Shown: positions 9,275 through 20,735, counted from the first letter of the stretch. The stretch is 64,000 nucleotides of DNA from Yponomeuta sedellus (GCA_934045075.1 OW203736.1:20747805-20811804); one strand, 5' to 3'. Program-made: numbers and translations. Notes: generated by a model not told the origin, from the sequence alone.

Positions 9275-10920
9275 AAAGAAAGAGATAAACCTTATTATTT
9301 TATCTGTTGATTTATTTCAAAACAACTAGTAGTTGTAAGATAAAACGTTCTGTATGTTGTGAACGTGCATAGACCCGTTTCACATCTCCACTCCGACTTC
9401 CCAATGTTTGCTGGGAGAAATCTCTCACAGAGATACGCTAGCCTTTGTACACATATTATCTTAAATTTTATTTTTATGCAAAAAAGTATAGTGATAATCA
9501 CCAGCACTAGTAAATTACGTTCGTCACCCTCAAGCGAACCGCTCACCGCTCTCCCACAGAAACGCTGAGTCCGCGCCTCGTGTAACTCACGGCAGCTTCA
9601 CATTATTTTAAGCAGGGTGGTAGTTAGCCACGATTGGCTGATTGAGATTTTTTTTAGTTTGTTACTATAGAATCAAATCGGGTGTAACTATATTTACTTA
9701 TTTTAAGGTGCTAATATGAAGTGAAGTTTTGTTTAAAAAAAATTTGGGAGTTTTGGAATCGACAAATTTAGTGTTTTTGTAGCAGATACCCATAAAAACT
9801 GCCTCTTATTTTTTCTTCAATTTATAAAACATTAATAAAAACGAATAAGAAACAAGAATTAGAAAGAGAAACTTACATTTACAAATTAACGTGAAACAGC
9901 GTCACCAACTAACTCACGCGCTCAATTTACTCACATTATCACATGTGACGAATAAGTGGAAAGTTTAGGATACAAAAAAATCTAATCAATATCACTGCCA
10001 CCTACGACGGTGGCGGGTGTTTGACAACTTAACTAATATCAGCTGGATGTCAGCTGTCAATAATTATTGTAGGTTATCTCTTGTTTTTTATGTTTGTGGT
10101 ATAGCCATTGGCACTATAAAAAGAAATAGACGGCTCATGCACAACGTTGTTAGATGCCCACACACAGCACGGCTTGTGCAGAAATGAGGCGGCAAATTTC
10201 ATACAATTAGATATTTGAAGATAATAAGGATTTGTTATTTTATAAGGGTTACGGTTGCGTATTTCCATAACTCCATATAAAAACACTAATAAATGCAACA
10301 AATACATATTTCTACACTTTTCGGGAATTTTTCCCGAAAAAAAACTGGTATCACTGCGGTATTTGACATCCCAATTTGTAAGTAAATAAAGAAAAGTAAA
10401 CAAAACCTAATAAGGAAAAATATCACGAATCAGTAACTTAAAACATTACTTACGCAGGTGCTCCCATGAGACTTATTGCATTTTTTCGAGAAGTGTTTAC
10501 ACCACCGTACACAAGACGGCATTTCTTAAAATTTTCTTTTGTGTCAAACAAGACTTACTGGCACTGCTGCCCGGAGCGTAATGGCGGCAGAGTGATCGAC
10601 TTGGTGTATCTGTGTGAGTTAGCTCGTGTATGCACACGAAAGTGTCGGACTAGGGGTGCTTCACAACCTTTCAATGCGAGATGGCATCCGTCTTTTTTTG
10701 ACATCCGTGATGTCGTGTTGCAATTCGATTCGATTTGACACACAACAGATTAAAAGTTGTTGACAATTGACAGTTTACTTCTTTTTTTTGGGTGATAAAG
10801 GCAAAGGCGTAGATACCACGCTGTAGAGCCGCTGTGTCAGCTTTTTTATCATTGTGCAATTTTTAAATTTTCTCTGTAATAAAACTACAGAAATATCTTT
10901 GAGTATTTTTATTGTATTCC
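9275..10920. other. No gene seen
   Basis: About 1.6 kb without recognisable coding or repeat content. Frames up to 109 aa occur on both strands, but they show no domain or splice support. This is one of the better candidates for unique host DNA. Confidence 0.5.
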
Positions 10921-10923
10921 TTG

Positions 10924-11190
10924 TCCCGTCCCGTCCCGTCCCGTCCCGTCCCGTCCCGTCCCGTCCCGTCCCGTCCCGTCCCGTCCCGTCCCGTCCCGTC
11001 CCGTCCCGTCCCGTCCCGTCCCGTCCCGTCCCGTCCCGTCCCGTCCCGTCCCGTCCCGTCCCGTCCCGTCCCGTCCCGTCCCGTCCCGTCCCGTCCCGTC
11101 CCGTCCCGTCCCGTCCCGTCCCGTCCCGTCCCGTCCCGTCCCGTCCCGTCCCGTCCCGTCCCGTCCCGTCCCGTCCCGTCCCGTCCCGTC
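10924..11190 (+). repeat. Perfect CCCGT microsatellite, about 53 copies
   Basis: An uninterrupted (TCCCG)n tract of 267 bp. It opens frames in every register (PVPSR repeats one way, GRDGT the other) that should not be read as proteins. The absence of interruptions indicates recent expansion or an assembly artefact. Confidence 0.97.
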
Positions 11191-11504
11191 TTATCTAATC
11201 TTATCGTGGCAAGTAGCAAACCCAGGGCTCTGTAGTGTGTGTCTATGCTGGTAACAGGTCTATGGTCTGTGGTCTATGGTTTAGCAGCAAAATTGCAACA
11301 TTGTGTTTTCTTGACACTGTAAGCTGCTCAGTTAAGTTGGGCAACCGACGTGTTCGACAACTGAGTTTTAGATAGAAAACAGACAGTCAAAGTTACCTGT
11401 TCTGTGTAACAGCACATGATTGAAACAAGCCAGCTACACGTAAAAGTTAAGTTCTATTCACAATAGTAGAAGTTGAAAGATAGTTTTAATTTAGCTGGAT
11501 AAGT
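11191..11504. other. No gene seen
   Basis: Mixed sequence between the microsatellite and a LINE-tail region. Nothing identified. Confidence 0.4.
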
Positions 11505-11720
11505 GCGAGTTGTTGTTGAGTTGAGTTGGACAGTGTCCACCGAGAGTTCCGTACAACTTTACATATTATGACTAATTACAGGCCTATGTAAATAAATAAA
11601 AATGTATGTATGTTCATTGTCCTAGGTATAGATGCTAAGACTAACATAAGTTTAAAATGTACTAAGCATATATGAAACTTGTTGTTCTAAATAAATGACC
11701 TTATTATTATTATTAAATTA
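11505..11720 (+). repeat. Repeat fragment plus LINE-like 3' end with (TTA)n tail
   Basis: 11,505-11,560 resembles the opening of the 6.4-kb repeat (aagtgcgagt, gttccgtac). 11,575-11,720 ends ctaaataaatgaccttatta then TTA repeats, typical of a LINE terminus. Confidence 0.45.
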
Positions 11721-11825
11721 TACTTACATATTATAAATAGTTCAGCAATTAAGCCTCGCAGTTTTTTTTTCGAGCTTTTTCTGAACTTCAAAGACAATAT
11801 TATTTCGATTTTATTACAAGTATAT

Positions 11826-12186
11826 CATCATTAACCCATTTTGTCCCCACCGAAGGGCACGGGTCTCTTCCCTCAGGAAGGTATAGGCCATACTCTACCA
11901 CGGGGGCTAAGTCCGGATTGGTAGAGGCTTGCAGGACTAGTGGCTGGTCTTACTATCAGGAGTTATCAAGCCGCCCATAAGGTTTCTGACATGGCTTAAC
12001 GACTGCCATCACATGACAGCCGGCACCAACGGGTTAACGTCTCTTGCGAAGCACGGAAGTGCGCGGAAAAATGCCACTAGCGGTAGTCACGGGACGGTCA
12101 CCCATCCTGCACCTGACCGCGCCTGTTGTTGCTTACCTCAAGTGATTGATTCCAATCACTCGTTTCGACTAGGCCACGAGCGCTAC
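11826..12186 (-). repeat. Family D 5S-like SINE, near full length
   Basis: The minus strand reads from ggcctagtcgaaacgagtga, through the 5S-like block gggatgggtgaccgtcccgt, to the family 3' end near 11,826. It is about 360 bp, the usual full length here. Confidence 0.85.
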
Positions 12187-12249
12187 AAGTATATACTTCT
12201 CAGATTTTCCTCTGTTTTAGTAGAAGACAATATTACTTGCCAAACTTCA

Positions 12250-12600
12250 TAGTTCCAGGTGAACAAGAACTACTCTATAAATGTAGATTTTCATGAGTGC
12301 CAAAATATAAGTTTTTTTGCGGCTTAAACGGCCGCATCTCTTTTTCATTAACTTAGAAGTTTGTTTTTTTACATCTTCAAGGTACTGTCTTCTTCTTTGG
12401 TCCCTTACCTCCTCCGTGGAGTCTAGGGCTGACACAAGGGCTTTCCATTTGTTTCTGTTCATGGCTAGGGATGGTAGTTTCAGCCAGGTGTTTCCTTCGT
12501 CTCAGAGAAGGATTGTAGAGCTGAGTAAAGGGTTACAATTTCAACTTGATACCTCTGCGCATTTTCGAGACAGAAGGTCATGACAGACTGTATAATTAAC
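12250..12600. repeat. Degenerate copy of the 6.4-kb repeat, interrupted by a LINE fragment
   Basis: 12,300-12,375 and 12,525-12,600 match the 6.4-kb repeat (gcggcttaaacggccgcat; gatacctctgcgcattttcg). Between them, 12,375-12,525 on the minus strand encodes a LINE C-terminal peptide with SLAMNRNKWKALVSALDSTE, so a LINE end landed inside the older repeat. Confidence 0.6.
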
Positions 12601-12614
12601 ATTGGACTTTGCTT

Positions 12615-12803
12615 CTACGTAATCAGATAATTTATTCAGCGTCGGGTTTCCTCACGATATTTTTCCTCACAATTAGCGTTTGATATTGCTACTACAAACT
12701 TTGAAATGAAACCAAGTCATTGGTGCATACCCGGACTAGGCATCGAACCTGGGGTCTCTCGCTTCCGAATCCATTGGTCTACCCACTAGGCTACCGCTCC
12801 GTG
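12615..12803 (-). repeat. Family B tRNA-derived SINE
   Basis: In reverse it begins ggagcggtagcctagtgggt (A-box-like), has B box aggttcgatgcc, then the body tgcaccaatgacttggttt. Shared with 14,935, 19,690, 20,060, 23,262 and 40,185. Confidence 0.7.
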
Positions 12804-13129
12804 ATTGAGTTACAAAAACGCAAACATCTTCACAAACTTTCATCTTTAAAAAGGATTTGGCCCTCAATGAATCACCTCCTTAGTAGTAACATATAAACCT
12901 TAACGGAAATAGCCAAACATATTGACATGGGTTGTTAGAACTATTGACAGATTTAGGTCTGCCCTCGGTCGGAAACGAATCTCTCTGGATCAGTTCTCAA
13001 CTTAGATTTCTGGAAGTAGGTATATCATGAATTTAATGTTTATTGCAGAGCTGTGTTAGAAATCTGGGCTGATATGTTCTGATTTAGACGTTTCACATCG
13101 ACCTACGTCATTCACAGTAGTGAGCTCGA

Positions 13130-13300
13130 TTATCCCACGTCGAAATTCGAGGAAAAGAGCCTCGAATTTTATATTAGACGGGTAAAATCGCAATTATTTA
13201 TTAGGTCAAACGTAATTACCTTATTTCCCGACGTTTCGGCAGCGTTACAGTTGCCGTGGTCTCGGGTGGACTGAAGTGGCGATGTATGTATGAGTATCGC
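13130..13300 (+). repeat. PLE-associated 3' repeat
   Basis: Contains cgcaattatttattaggtc and gacgtttcggcagcgttaca, blocks that recur at 52,195-52,455 and in part at 17,200, 34,970 and 46,560. The last follows a Penelope-like endonuclease, so these are probably PLE 3' ends. Confidence 0.5.
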
Positions 13301-13359
13301 GAATCATTAAAAAATACTAATGGGAGCCAATGATGAAAGCTGAAGTTACCGACTAATAT

Positions 13360-13600
13360 TTTATACTATTTTTATTTTTTATGCACTAACCCGTGCTAAG
13401 GATAATTTTAAAAACTTATTTAGAGGCTAAAAAATCCATCCATGCCGGGATTCGAACCCGCGACCTCTGGCTATCCGTGCCAACGCTCTTTCCAACTGAG
13501 CTAATGGGCGACTCACCGGCATCAGTGAAATTACGAACCTCTTTACACTATTCTCTGTATTACGTACAGGCAGCGACATAGCCTCTAAATAGGTTTTTTA
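13360..13600 (-). repeat. Family A copy with tRNA-like core
   Basis: Minus orientation. The tRNA-like core is at about 13,437-13,510. The far end (13,577-13,600) carries the inverted 5' piece agcctctaaatagg joined directly to gacatcgctgcc sequence, the same 5' inversion seen at 8,892 but with a different junction. Confidence 0.8.
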
Positions 13601-13683
13601 AATAAAAAAAGTTTGCAATCGCGTATCCAGCTCTCACCTCACTCATCTCGGCAGCTGTATTAAAATTACTGTTGGTTTTTATT

Positions 13684-13885
13684 AACGACTAGCTGACCCA
13701 GAGAACTTCGTACCGCCTAACAGTCGATTTTTAATTTTTTTTCTCTCCGTAAGAACCATCCTCGTACCTCAAGGAATATTCTAAGAAAAAAAATAGCGAA
13801 ATCGGTTCAGCTGTTCTCGAGATCTGCGCTTAATAACACATTCAGCGATTCATTCTTGTATTATATATTTATTATTACTGTTCAT
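13684..13885 (+). repeat. Dispersed repeat (ctagctgaccc type)
   Basis: Starts gactagctgacccagagaac and includes aatcggttcagctgttctcg. It resembles 36,925-37,080. Non-coding, superfamily unknown. Confidence 0.45.
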
Positions 13886-13974
13886 CTGAAAACAGTGCAA
13901 TAAATATAGAATTATTATTTAAATAATGTCAATAAATCAATAAATCAACCAAACAAAATTTAATTAGTATAGCA

Positions 13975-14100
13975 CAGAAACTGCAGCCTAATGAACGTTA
14001 CAAGTCAAACAAGATGTCCATTTCAAAAGCTAAATCATTTTGGAAAAAAAGGATGAAAACAACTCCAAACTTTGTCTTTTCAAAATGCTTAGTTAATAGA
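13975..14100 (+). repeat. Family O repeat
   Basis: Contains cagaaactgcagcctaatga and aagatgtccatttc. It matches 16,010-16,112 and the minus-strand copy at 5,190. Confidence 0.55.
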
Positions 14101-14107
14101 ATTTACA

Positions 14108-14158
14108 TCGTCATCAACCCTTGTATGTCCCCACTGCTGGGGCACGGGTCTCTTCCTG
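14108..14158 (-). repeat. Family D SINE, 3' terminus only
   Basis: A 51-bp stub: catcaacccttgtatgtccc through gggtctcttcctg. Confidence 0.75.
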
Positions 14159-14934
14159 ACCTAACAGAATTTACATAATTATTATAAAAAAAATTATAGA
14201 ACTTACGCATTGTACGGGTTTTAATTCCAGACATCATTATCATCTAAATAATCTATTATTATATAATTATTGAATGGTTCATTCATCTTAATTCATAATT
14301 ATTGTTAATTTATGTCATTATAATTAATAAAGCCTTTATCGTTATAATTATTTAAAACACAGGTCTGTTCCCACTTCAGGCTATGTTTTACTCTTAACTA
14401 TATTTAAAATTAAAAATTTATATGTCCATTATACTACCTATGCTTTTCTGAACTAATTTCATCTTTATCTTATTATTCCAAGGTGCGGAGCACTATATTT
14501 TTAACACCGACCTACTTAATAAACTCTCAACACTTCGCTTAAAATTAAAATAAAATTATGTATCCTCCTTACTATCTCCACTGGCCAGGAATTTTATTTT
14601 TAAAAATCTTAATAGAACCAGCTAATTTTAGCTTAAAATTCCAGCCAGCACTACCAACTACCGGGTAGAAGGAGCGCGGAAAAGGAAAAAAAATAAAGTG
14701 ACCGCGGTTTTAAAAACTGCTCCACTCTTGAGGAAAATTTTTAGTATTCTTAAAACTACTTCTAAGTTGCCGGGCGTTGGAGGAAGTTGTTATTTTTGTA
14801 CAGTTTTTTTAACCTTTTCATACCTACTTTTATTTCACTTAATATTTGGTATAGACTCTTTTACTATAAACGGTTTATAGACTAATCTAACAGAGTGATT
14901 ATGGGGAGGAGTTATTTTTGCCACTGAAATATAT
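14159..14934. other. No gene seen
   Basis: A/T-rich sequence without a clear repeat. The 60-aa frame at 14,698-14,880 has no recognisable domain. Confidence 0.45.
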
Positions 14935-15320
14935 GGCGAGGGCTTCAATATTTTAATGATAAATAACCCAGATTCGACCCCAGTGCGGGCATGTACCAAT
15001 GACTTTGTTTAATTTCAAAGTTACGAACATTCGCGAATTTGTAGTCGCAATACCACAGGCCAACTGTGAAATAAATGATCGTGAAGAAAGCCGCGGCTTG
15101 TTTAGCTAAGCCACTACTGACTAGTCTTTCCTGTGGCTAGGCCGACTCCGCTGTGAGGATGGTATGGATGCTGGGCAAGCCTACACCATCTAAAACCATG
15201 TCCCAATATTGATTGGGACATGGACAACAGCATCCAAGTAGTCCCTTCAGCCATCTAATGCGAGTGAAGATGCCACTGGGCGCTGTATAAACCATCTCAT
15301 TACGTAGATGCAAAGGTCAA
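14935..15320 (+). repeat. Family B SINE with an internal snap-back
   Basis: It contains the B-family body (tgtaccaatgactttgttt ... gatgccactgggcgctgtat ... cattacgtagatgcaaa). Near 15,197-15,222 it has the perfect hairpin catgtcccaat-attg-attgggacatg, which the copies at 19,930 and 40,213 lack, so a small inverted duplication arose in this copy. Confidence 0.65.
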
Positions 15321-15404
15321 TGTGGCATAAATACGTTCAGATAGTTGCAGTTGTCTCGAAACCCCTTTCTATCTACGTTTCGTACTACAAGAGAATTTGA
15401 ATTA

Positions 15405-15645
15405 ACTAAGAAGGCAACTAAGGGCTGGTAAGGGACGTCCCAGGCGGACATACATCGACCAACTAGGGGATGTATCAGCAAAGGGGAAGATAAAAAGTTC
15501 ACCGAACCTGCGTGCGTGCATGCAACGACTTATGAACGTTGATGAAGCGAAGGTGATCTGTCAGGATCGTGGCAAGTGGCATTCCCTTGTCTCTGCCTAC
15601 CCCTCTGGTATACAGGCGTGAGGTTATGTATGTATGCAAACTCGA
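15405..15645 (+). pseudogene. Family F LINE 3' end
   Basis: Plus-strand remnant of the same ORF C-terminus as 19,237-19,470, including ACMQRLMNVDEAKVICQDRG and SAYPSGIQA then a stop, followed by ggttatgtatgtatg. 5' truncated, with frame damage near the start. Confidence 0.75.
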
Positions 15646-16009
15646 TGCCTGCTCTGGGATGCCACTCGCGTCTGCACATTTGCACCATCTTATAAATATG
15701 CTATAAGGTTGTACCTCTTGGAGCTGCTGAAGAGACGTCTGCTAAGCTCAAATGTCTAAGCCCTGTGGCCCTAGGCTTACAATAGGGCTACGATATCTCT
15801 TGCCAGTCGTAAGAGGTGACTAAAAACGGGCATCGGAGTCGAAGGTGGCGAGAGTGGGGGCTCGAACCACCGTTCCAAGCAACTCCGTGGACGTGGCGGT
15901 GTGTAGTGGCCGCACACCGCCGTTCACTGAGGTTCTCCTGGTGCAAGCCTGTACAGAGGACAGGTGCTTCAGTGCACAGTGCGCGGGGGAAATGACAAGG
16001 TTTTATTTA
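15646..16009 (+). other. Repeat mosaic, unnamed
   Basis: Contains gccagtcgtaagaggtgact, a block common near lepidopteran LINEs and partly repeated at 40,373. No intact frame. Confidence 0.35.
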
Positions 16010-16112
16010 AAGTTGCGCAGCAACTGCGGCTTAATGAACGTTACAATTCAAACTAGGTGTCCATTTTAAAATCTAGATAGTTTTGGAGAAAAAATGGACA
16101 AAAAAACTCCAA
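16010..16112 (+). repeat. Family O repeat
   Basis: Contains aactgcggcttaatgaacgt and taggtgtccatttt. Third copy of the family. Confidence 0.55.
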
Positions 16113-16114
16113 AA

Positions 16115-16520
16115 ACTCCGGGGTTCCGGAGTGTTAAGTGATATCCCGGAACCCCCACAAATCGCACGGAGAGGGCGACCCGAGGGGTTTTAGTGGGTAA
16201 AAATCCCACATGACCAGGCTTTCCCCCCAGAAAGTTGGGTATCTTTGGAAGATTTCCCCCTCGACAACAAAAAAAAAAGGTTCAAATGTCCAAAATACAG
16301 CCAAATAATGAGCAGCTGTATTTTCACGCCTCTGGCTTTAAAAAACACTGGGGTCTGGGGTTTTAGGGGAAAGCCTTTATTAAAGAGGTCGGGCTTCGTT
16401 TGACGAATCGTGGCTTGGACTACCGCTCTGGGGCATATTTGATGCAAAAGAGCAGCGCGGTAATGCTGCCAGCGTTATGGTAACCCTTTGGGTCGGATAT
16501 GTCCCAGGGCGGTTTGACTG
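16115..16520 (+). pseudogene. R1-like LINE 3' end fragments
   Basis: 16,115-16,200 reads ...GDPRGF-stop followed by gttttagtgggt, the hallmark of R1-clade ORF2 ends and close to the family G end. 16,430-16,510 (gcgcggtaatgctgccagc) looks like a second LINE end. Both are short and disrupted. Confidence 0.45.
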
Positions 16521-17199
16521 ACTGATTTTATTTTGTTTGTATTGTGTGTGTATGTGTCTTTTTCTTAGTTGTTCAGTTTTTTGCTTTGGATGTTATTCTT
16601 AGTTTTAATATTTGATAAAACATTTTGTGGCTGTGACCTATGACTACTTGTAACGTTTGACATTCACCTTTCCACACTTACACACATACAATAATTGTAT
16701 TATAGAACTATAACTTTTCAAAACTCAAAGTTGTGAAGTAGCGGAATCTCCTGGCACAGGTCTTGTATACTCAAAAAGAAATCTGAACCTTGTATGTAGT
16801 CTGTTAAACTTTTTTGTTTAAGAAATAAACTTATTTTCATATTTTTCGCATAGTACTCATTTTAAATCCGCAAGGGTAATTACCCCCAGGTTCAGAATCT
16901 AGACTGCAGAGGTACAATCTGCAATGTACAGAATCGATGTAAATACGGTTGAAGAGAACGCTCCATTTTTTGAAATGAATTCATCCCATTTGGCACCGAC
17001 GCTTGCCGTGCGAACTTTGCCGAAGATAGGATGAATTTTTCCGAGTATAGAGGAACAAACAATGCAAGATTGTGCTGCAAAATGTGAAATCCTATCGGCG
17101 CGGCAGCGTGTCAAGCCAAGTTCAAAGTAAAACAGGCGACACACACTTGCCATTTGAGACAAAACACTTGACCTACTTTACCTCGGTCATGTCTTACAA
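16521..17199. other. No gene seen
   Basis: A LINE-like terminus may end near 16,640. The minus-strand frame at 16,899-17,162 has no recognisable domain. Confidence 0.35.
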
Positions 17200-17545
17200 T
17201 GTACCTATGTGTTAGCGACTTGAAAACATTGTTAGAATATTTTCGGGGCTTAATCGCGTAGTAATTTATTGCTATTTTACCTCGACATTCCGACGACGTT
17301 ACAGTCATCGTGGTCACGAGAAGACTGATGGCTGGCACCCGTTCGCATCTTCGGCTGATAAGGTTTCAGACTACCCTCAATCAGCCATCACAAAGCACTA
17401 ATAGGTACACTGACAATGTCGGACGATTCCCCGAAAATATTCTAACAATACCTATGTGTTATCAGCCCACAGCTACCCACTGGCTGTCCATAGGCCAATG
17501 CCATCTCTCATGCTCCTTTACCAGCTGAATCCACCGACCCTCCGC
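17200..17545. repeat. PLE-like 3' repeat with a long-spaced inverted pair
   Basis: tgttagaatattttcgggg at about 17,233-17,251 is exactly complemented by ccccgaaaatattctaaca at about 17,428-17,446, and acctatgtgttag recurs outside both. The middle holds cgacgttacagtcatcgtgg, the PLE-type block. Confidence 0.5.
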
Positions 17546-18009
17546 CGACTCAATGACATCGACCGACTATCGAGCCGCTAGTCCTTCCCCTGAGCATCGT
17601 CTTGTCTTTGGCTGCCACGTTATGATTTATTCGATATTGGAATAATTTTCTACCTTGTTCCCAAATTACAATATTTTTATTGTTATTATTTACATACCTC
17701 TCATGGTACGTAAATGTGTTTAAGGTATGTATGTAACCTTACTATCTAACTTCTAAAGTGCGTAATTGATTTCAATAGACCAACAAACCTATTTCTGCGT
17801 GATCAGATTGATACGCCCGTCCAGATCGATAGCCCTTTATTGGTAAAGCCGACAATGTTATGAGCTGCAAACTTGGGACTTTTTTTCATTCAAGTTTTAG
17901 TAGGATTCATTTTGTAAATGCTTGTGAACATTATGAATGTTTGGAGGACGATCTTTTAAAGACAAAGACAAATTTTGTTTACATACCTACATAATATATG
18001 TATAAACTC
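17546..18009. other. No gene seen
   Basis: No repeat or frame that I can support. Confidence 0.4.
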
Positions 18010-18090
18010 ACTCCTGTATCTGCATCTGAATCGCTCATAGCCCGCCTGCCTGAGTGATCTTAAACGATCACAAAGGTTAAGCAACATAGA
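18010..18090 (+). repeat. 5S-like SINE fragment
   Basis: cgatcacaaaggttaagcaa followed by catagagtgcg closely follows insect 5S rRNA around its A box. Related to family D but closer to 5S, like 44,790-44,900. Confidence 0.6.
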
Positions 18091-18215
18091 GTGCGTTGAA
18101 GAAGTGGCGAGTACAGACAATTATTGTGGGTCACTTAATTTTTCACAGCGGGCCGACACAGAACAATAATTGACTGTACTCGCCATTTCAGTGTCTACCC
18201 GTGACCACGGCAATT
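18091..18215 (+). repeat. PLE-associated fragment
   Basis: gaagtggcgagtacagacaa and its near-inverse ttgactgtactcgccatttc enclose the middle. The right part (gtgaccacggcaattataat) is shared with 52,380-52,440. Confidence 0.45.
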
Positions 18216-18830
18216 ATAATTATTAGGAGGCCTCTGTGCGGCAGTGGGCGTCGAATGGCTGATGATGATTATTATTATATCCCAAAAACTGCCCCTCAAA
18301 ACTCTTTTCTACAGTAGTAAATTTTATGACTCCTTTGTCACGGTTCAGGCAGTCCATTCATGGAATGATCTATCCGGGGAAGTGAGAAAAGCAAAGTCCT
18401 TGGCTTGTTTTAAGGCATTGGTGAAATCCCACCACCTCACCGCTTAAACTGGAAAACTGTTGCTTAAATATATTTAATTGTATAAATATTATTTTTTTGG
18501 TATCTTTGTATATTATTATTAAAATATAATTTCGTACTTTCTAACGTATGTAATTGTAAGTAATTAATTCTCGCACTCTTTTGCTATTTGATATCAATAT
18601 ATTTTTGATTTAATTATTTATGTACATGCACCTACCGACTCTATTCTTCATGCAATCGACTTCATGAATCATCCAAAGGTTATCTGGAAGAGATCGCTCT
18701 TAGCGATAACACCGCCAATTGTAGGAACATTACTTAGATAAAAAAAATAATACAACCATTATAAATCATGGTTGTATTCTTTTTTCTGGTTTTGCAATAA
18801 AGTGTTCTCTATCTATATATTATAGACTGA
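18216..18830 (+). pseudogene. CR1/RTE-like LINE C-terminus and complete 3' UTR (family K/L)
   Basis: The frame ending at 18,447 encodes the terminal segment of a LINE polymerase: SFVTVQAVHSWNDLSGEVRK and ACFKALVKSHHLTA-stop, the usual V-R-x-W-N-x-L-P motif. About 380 bp of 3' UTR follows, ending tgcaataaagtgttctctat plus TATC repeats. It is 5' truncated and gives the origin of the isolated family K tails elsewhere. Confidence 0.7.
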
Positions 18831-19129
18831 CAATTGAAAAGTTAACGCGCTGCGGACTGAACATGATCATACGAGCTCTAGGTAGAGTTTCCAATATCTC
18901 CCTTTACACAAACGTTATGTTTGCACACTCCAGCTCCATCGTCGCGACGATGCAAAATAACATTCGCTGTAATAACAGACCAGGAGAGTGCTCGTGACGT
19001 CAACTCTCAGTATAATGTTACTAGGGTGTACATTATACAGGATGGCTAACCCACAGTTAACCGAAGTGCGGACAAAAAAAATAAATTGACAGCTGTTAAC
19101 AGCCAATCAAACCAGTTGGGTTGCTAATA

Positions 19130-19160
19130 CGTTAGATAGATAGATAGATAGATAGAGATA
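19130..19160 (+). repeat. (GATA)n microsatellite
   Basis: gatagatagatagatagata tract, likely the residual tail of a LINE insertion. Confidence 0.8.
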
Positions 19161-19169
19161 GAGTACACT

Positions 19170-19478
19170 TCATACATACATACATACATACATAACCTCA
19201 CGCCTGTATCCCAGAGGGGTAGGCAGAGACCAGGGACTACCACTTGCCACGATCCTGACAGATCACCTTCGATTCATCAACGTTCATAAGTCGTTGCATG
19301 CACGCACGCCGGTTCCGGGTACTTCTTATCTTTCCCTTTGTTAATACATCCCCTATTTGGTCGATGTAAGTCCGTCCAGGACGTCCCTTACCAGCCCTTC
19401 CGCTCACATTCGCAATATATATTTGTTTCGTCAGTCTTTCTTCCTTCATCCCCTCCTCAGACAACACTTCATTGTATA
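19170..19478 (-). pseudogene. Family F RTE-like LINE, C-terminal ORF and TATG tail
   Basis: Best copy of this end. The minus-strand frame (stop just outside 19,237) includes MKEERLTKQIYIANVSG, GKGRPGRTYIDQIGD and ACMQRLMNVDESKVICQDRG, then SAYPSGIQA-stop. The tail is (TATG)n, seen on the plus strand as catacatacatacata. It is 5' truncated. The family is assigned by similarity to other insect RTE-like ends. Confidence 0.75.
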
Positions 19479-19554
19479 TAAAAATGAAAATATTTCACAG
19501 ATATTTCTTAATCTAAGAGTACAGACGGCGGCCCAATCGCTCGCACAATCTGAC

Positions 19555-19625
19555 TTGATTAGTCGTCGTCTTCAGGCTATACTAGTCCACTGCTGGACAT
19601 AGCCCTGCCCTAAAGAGCGACACGT
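19555..19625 (-). repeat. Family E RTE 3' terminus
   Basis: gtcttcaggctatactagtc and cactgctggacatagccct match the end of the RTE remnants at 23.6 and 43.2 kb. Confidence 0.6.
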
Positions 19626-19689
19626 TGTGCTATCATAGGGGTAATGACATGATTAGTGATTGTAATCAATCAATCATTAGTGTACTTAT

Positions 19690-20040
19690 TAAACTAAAAA
19701 AGAGCAGTGGTAGGCCCGCTACGTAGAACATTGAAAGAGGAAGGGGAAGCCCCAGTTTCGCTTCCTACTACGGGCTTATGCCACAAAGTTACGTACATCT
19801 GCGAATTTATGTAGCAATACCACATACAACTTTGGTTGACTCCGCACGAATTGACTGGTCTTTCCTGTGGGCTAGGCTGACTAAGCTGTCAGGGTGGTAT
19901 ACGTGCTGGGCAAGCTTAAACCATCTAAAACCATGTCCCAGGCACTGCAGCACCGAGTGATCTCTTCACGCATCCAGTGTAAGTGAAGATGCCACTGGAC
20001 GCTGCATAAATCCTCTCATTACGTAGATGCAAAATCCATA
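19690..20040 (+). repeat. Family B SINE body
   Basis: Shares ctttcctgtgggctaggctg, accatgtcccaggcactgca and cattacgtagatgcaaa with 15.0 and 40.2 kb. The tRNA-like head is degraded. Confidence 0.55.
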
Positions 20041-20059
20041 GACTAAATTATTAACATGA

Positions 20060-20135
20060 TTCTGGATTTTGAAATTAAACAAGTCATTGGTACATGCCCG
20101 CTCTGGGGATCGAACCTGGGTCTCTGGTTTGTTCT
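20060..20135 (-). repeat. Family B SINE, tRNA-like head
   Basis: The reverse complement holds B box aggttcgatcc and gagcgggcatgtaccaatga. 3' end only lightly preserved. Confidence 0.55.
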
Positions 20136-20639
20136 TAATTTACTCTAGTTGCCTACATTTGACAAATTTGATCCTAAGCTTTGATACAAATTGAAATTAC
20201 GGACATTTCTAAATTTCTAAAACATTTCTAAAAGTCCGGATATCTACGGACGGAAATTTCGCTCTCGAATCGGACTTTTTAATCATTCGAAAAAGTATCA
20301 AACACTTGACACTGGTTAAATCGTCCTCAACGGACGCAAATGCCCATGACGATGAAGTGCGTTGACCTGGCGTCATGCCAGACATATTTGTCATCCAGAT
20401 ACATATTTTCCGTTTCCAGCGGTACATTTTACCTACATTGGTCTGGAGCTAAGTCTCCAGAGTTCCGACGTATGACGTGCATAACCGTCCAGAGGGGATA
20501 TTGAAATACCGCAGCGGAGGATGGAATGTGCTTCGAATGTTTCTTACTGAAATTTCGGTTAAGTTTTCCTCTGCAAAGTTCGTTTTTGCATTTTTTGAGA
20601 CCAGTCAAACTATTAAATAAAAATTGTTTTAAAGGAAGC
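20136..20639. other. No gene seen
   Basis: Short frames on the minus strand have no recognisable domain. Confidence 0.4.
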
Positions 20640-20735
20640 AGAAGGCTAGAATTGAGAAAAGAATGTTGCGTTGGTTTGTTATACATGTGGAGAGGATGAA
20701 AGAAGAAAGATTAATGTATGAGTGTTTTAAAGGAT
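20640..20735 (+). pseudogene. Family F LINE, internal fragment
   Basis: Encodes ARIEKRMLRWFVIHVERMKE then ERLMYE, the segment that directly precedes the family F C-terminus (MKEERLTKQIY) at 19.4 kb. Confidence 0.55.

Noticed and set aside
10854..11235. Long frames with PVPSR or GRDGT repeats on both strands
   Set aside because: They are translations of the CCCGT microsatellite and have no start context or flanking coding sequence.
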